From: Chitinophagaceae bacterium UBA1930
GTDB lineage: Bacteria > Bacteroidota > Bacteroidia > Chitinophagales > Chitinophagaceae
DNA length: 64,000 nucleotides
Assembly: GCA_002337145.1 (NCBI GenBank)
Contig: DDFK01000002.1
Coordinates: forward strand, 806,001-870,000
Direction of reading: 5' to 3'
Notes under the pieces: generated by a model
Databases searched by the model: none
The model's input: only the letters and a program-made list of their open reading frames with translations
Told to the model about the DNA's origin: nothing
Part shown: one piece after another, positions 62,642-64,000 of the stretch
Numbering within the stretch: the first letter of the stretch is position 1
How the letters are laid out: each line of letters opens with the position of its first letter
Translations under genes and position numbers: made by a program

Positions 62642-64000
62642 GTGAGCTTACATATTACGATATGGCTCCTGGTACTTGTGACGGTTACTACAAACCTGTA
62701 TGGGCAAAGCAACCATGTAAGGAAAAGCACCCTGCCACAGAAAACTTCCTATGGAAAGCAATCATACACCGATTCCATTTCTATAGAGCTGAACAGGTAT
62801 ATCTGCAAAGGGCTTGATGTAGTGTTACATAAAAAAGAAGCTGTTCAGCAGGACACCCCAAAGCCCCAGTTCAACCATATTGTCACACAGCCAAAACCAT
62901 TATTGCAAATACATGGCAATGTGCTATACGATATGAACTATCGTTCGAATGTGGATACACCTTATGCTGAAAAAGATATCTACCAGCACACGGTTCAAAC
63001 CTATCTGGATGTTACCTATAAAGACAACTATCCTGTAAGGGTCTATTTCACTACGAGATTCAGCAACTCCAACCTCTTCAAGAATTTCTCCGACCTCAAC
63101 CTGCAATTCAATCCGGCAGATTTCAGTAACCGGATCAAAGACAGACTTAAGGCAAGGGTAGGCAAATTCATCAGTATGGATTCCTTGAATGCTCTCCGTG
63201 ATTCCCTGGAGAAAAAATTCAAGAAATACCTGTCCCTTAAAAACGAGCTGGACAATCCCAACAACCAGCAACGCATGGTTGAAAAAAAGGAACGTGAACT
63301 GTATGGCCATCGGCAGGGGCTGGTGCCTGATGCTGCTAACCTATTGGCGAATAGCAAGGCAAATGCAATGACCGCTTTCAAAACACGTAACTACAAGTTT
63401 GCAGAAAAATCGGACGAAGGAACTGAAGGGCGGCTTGATTCAACAACTGCAAAAATTGACCGCATACAAGAGGAATACAAAGAGAAAAAACAGCAACTGG
63501 ATTCGTTGATGGCACAACTGGCCGAAGCCCAGAAGAAATATGAAACAGGCAAAAAATGGGTAAATAGCAACAGTACCGATTTGATAAATGCAATTGATGG
63601 GATAAAGAATTATGACCAGTTGAAATCCATGATGGGTAAGCTGAATATGCCAGACACTGCCATGCCAAAAGGTTATAAGACACTGGTTTCCATCCGCTCC
63701 TTATCCGTAGGCAGGAGCCTAGTGGACTACTCCGAACTCTCGGCAAAAAACATCAGCATATCCGGGTTGCAAGCAGAATACAATCCCCGCTGGTATTACG
63801 CCGTGGCAGCTGGCACCATCAATTACCGCTTCAGGGATTTTGTGGTACAGAACCCCAACCAGGTACAGCAATACATGGCATTGGTTAGGGTAGGTAAGGG
63901 TATGAAAGATGGCAACAATATCATTGCAACTTACTATACCGGCAAGAGGCAACTATACAACTACTCCACCAATGGTGGCGTACAACAGCCTGGCAACAAT
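62642..64000 (+). CDS. Large exported protein, 3' end beyond the window
   Basis: Open frame of 453 codons that runs to the last base of the window without a stop. There is no ATG before 62933; GTG at 62642 gives a convincing signal peptide (SLHITIWLLVLVTV, end NLYGQ) and is therefore chosen. Residues about 85-165 (GNVLYDMNYRSNVDTPYAE, VYFTTRFSNSNLF) look like strands of an outer-membrane or surface protein, residues 165-320 are a long helical coiled coil (LDSLMAQLAEAQKKYETGKK), then beta structure again. I know similar large exported proteins in Chitinophagaceae, but no function. Confidence 0.75.
   Translation, partial: MSLHITIWLLVLVTVTTNLYGQSNHVRKSTLPQKTSYGKQSYTDSISIELNRYICKGLDVVLHKKEAVQQDTPKPQFNHIVTQPKPLLQIHGNVLYDMNYRSNVDTPYAEKDIYQHTVQTYLDVTYKDNYPVRVYFTTRFSNSNLFKNFSDLNLQFNPADFSNRIKDRLKARVGKFISMDSLNALRDSLEKKFKKYLSLKNELDNPNNQQRMVEKKERELYGHRQGLVPDAANLLANSKANAMTAFKTRNYKFAEKSDEGTEGRLDSTTAKIDRIQEEYKEKKQQLDSLMAQLAEAQKKYETGKKWVNSNSTDLINAIDGIKNYDQLKSMMGKLNMPDTAMPKGYKTLVSIRSLSVGRSLVDYSELSAKNISISGLQAEYNPRWYYAVAAGTINYRFRDFVVQNPNQVQQYMALVRVGKGMKDGNNIIATYYTGKRQLYNYSTNGGVQQPGNN

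Noticed and set aside
62593..62817. 74-codon plus-strand frame before the last gene
   Set aside because: It overlaps in another frame the start of a 453-codon open frame with a signal peptide, which is the better gene.

Overview
The window looks like a chromosomal segment of a Bacteroidota bacterium, most likely a member or relative of Chitinophagaceae. Evidence: two secreted proteins end in type IX secretion (T9SS) sorting domains, LytS/LytTR two-component systems are frequent, promoters fit the Bacteroidota consensus (TTG about 20 nt upstream of TAnnTTTG), and threonine genes run fused thrA-thrB-thrC. No genus is claimed.

Layout. 0-5.4 kb (minus strand): M1 metallopeptidase, polyprenyl-phosphate sugar transferase and a Gfo/Idh/MocA oxidoreductase. 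5.4-9.9 kb: a small HTH protein preceded by a regular four-box operator array, an O-antigen-ligase-like/TPR membrane protein and two lipoproteins. 10.1-15.2 kb (plus): promoter, a Thr/Ile-rich leader peptide, then thrA, thrB and thrC. 15.2-15.4 kb: tRNA-Asp(GTC) with promoter and terminator.

15.4-26.2 kb is an accessory region behind the tRNA. It opens with an integrase that has lost its catalytic half and contains two further short scars of similar integrase sequence (19.4 and 26.2 kb). Between them lie unknown secreted genes, a beheaded LytTR gene, a cluster of alkylation-repair genes resembling a split Ada protein, an AraC regulator with two short-chain dehydrogenases, an orphan signal peptide and a GNAT gene.

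26.3-39.2 kb (minus): amidohydrolase, a large T9SS protein, a cholesterol-dependent-cytolysin-like protein with two small neighbours, a LytTR regulator with a propeller-type sensor kinase, and an orphan TPR sensor kinase.

39.3-57 kb is a cluster of secreted proteins of unknown function. A two-gene module (TPR protein plus a roughly 400-residue exported protein) occurs twice, at 43.6-47.1 kb and 53.4-56.7 kb, in the same gene order on opposite strands. A second paralogous pair sits at 40.5 and 48.3 kb. Three transcription units here, and more weakly the divergent orphan kinase, share a promoter architecture with fixed spacing: a dyad AATCAT-N8-ATGAT, then N20 from the overlapping -33 element to a TACTTTTA-like -7 box. 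This looks like a small local regulon of cell-surface proteins. Embedded are a LytS/LytTR pair, MgtC and a ParB-like protein.

57-64 kb: a 13-repeat propeller protein with T9SS domain, a 7TM sensor kinase overlapping a NarL-type regulator, and the start of an exported protein running off the window. No CRISPR array, rRNA, intact transposase or replication origin was seen.
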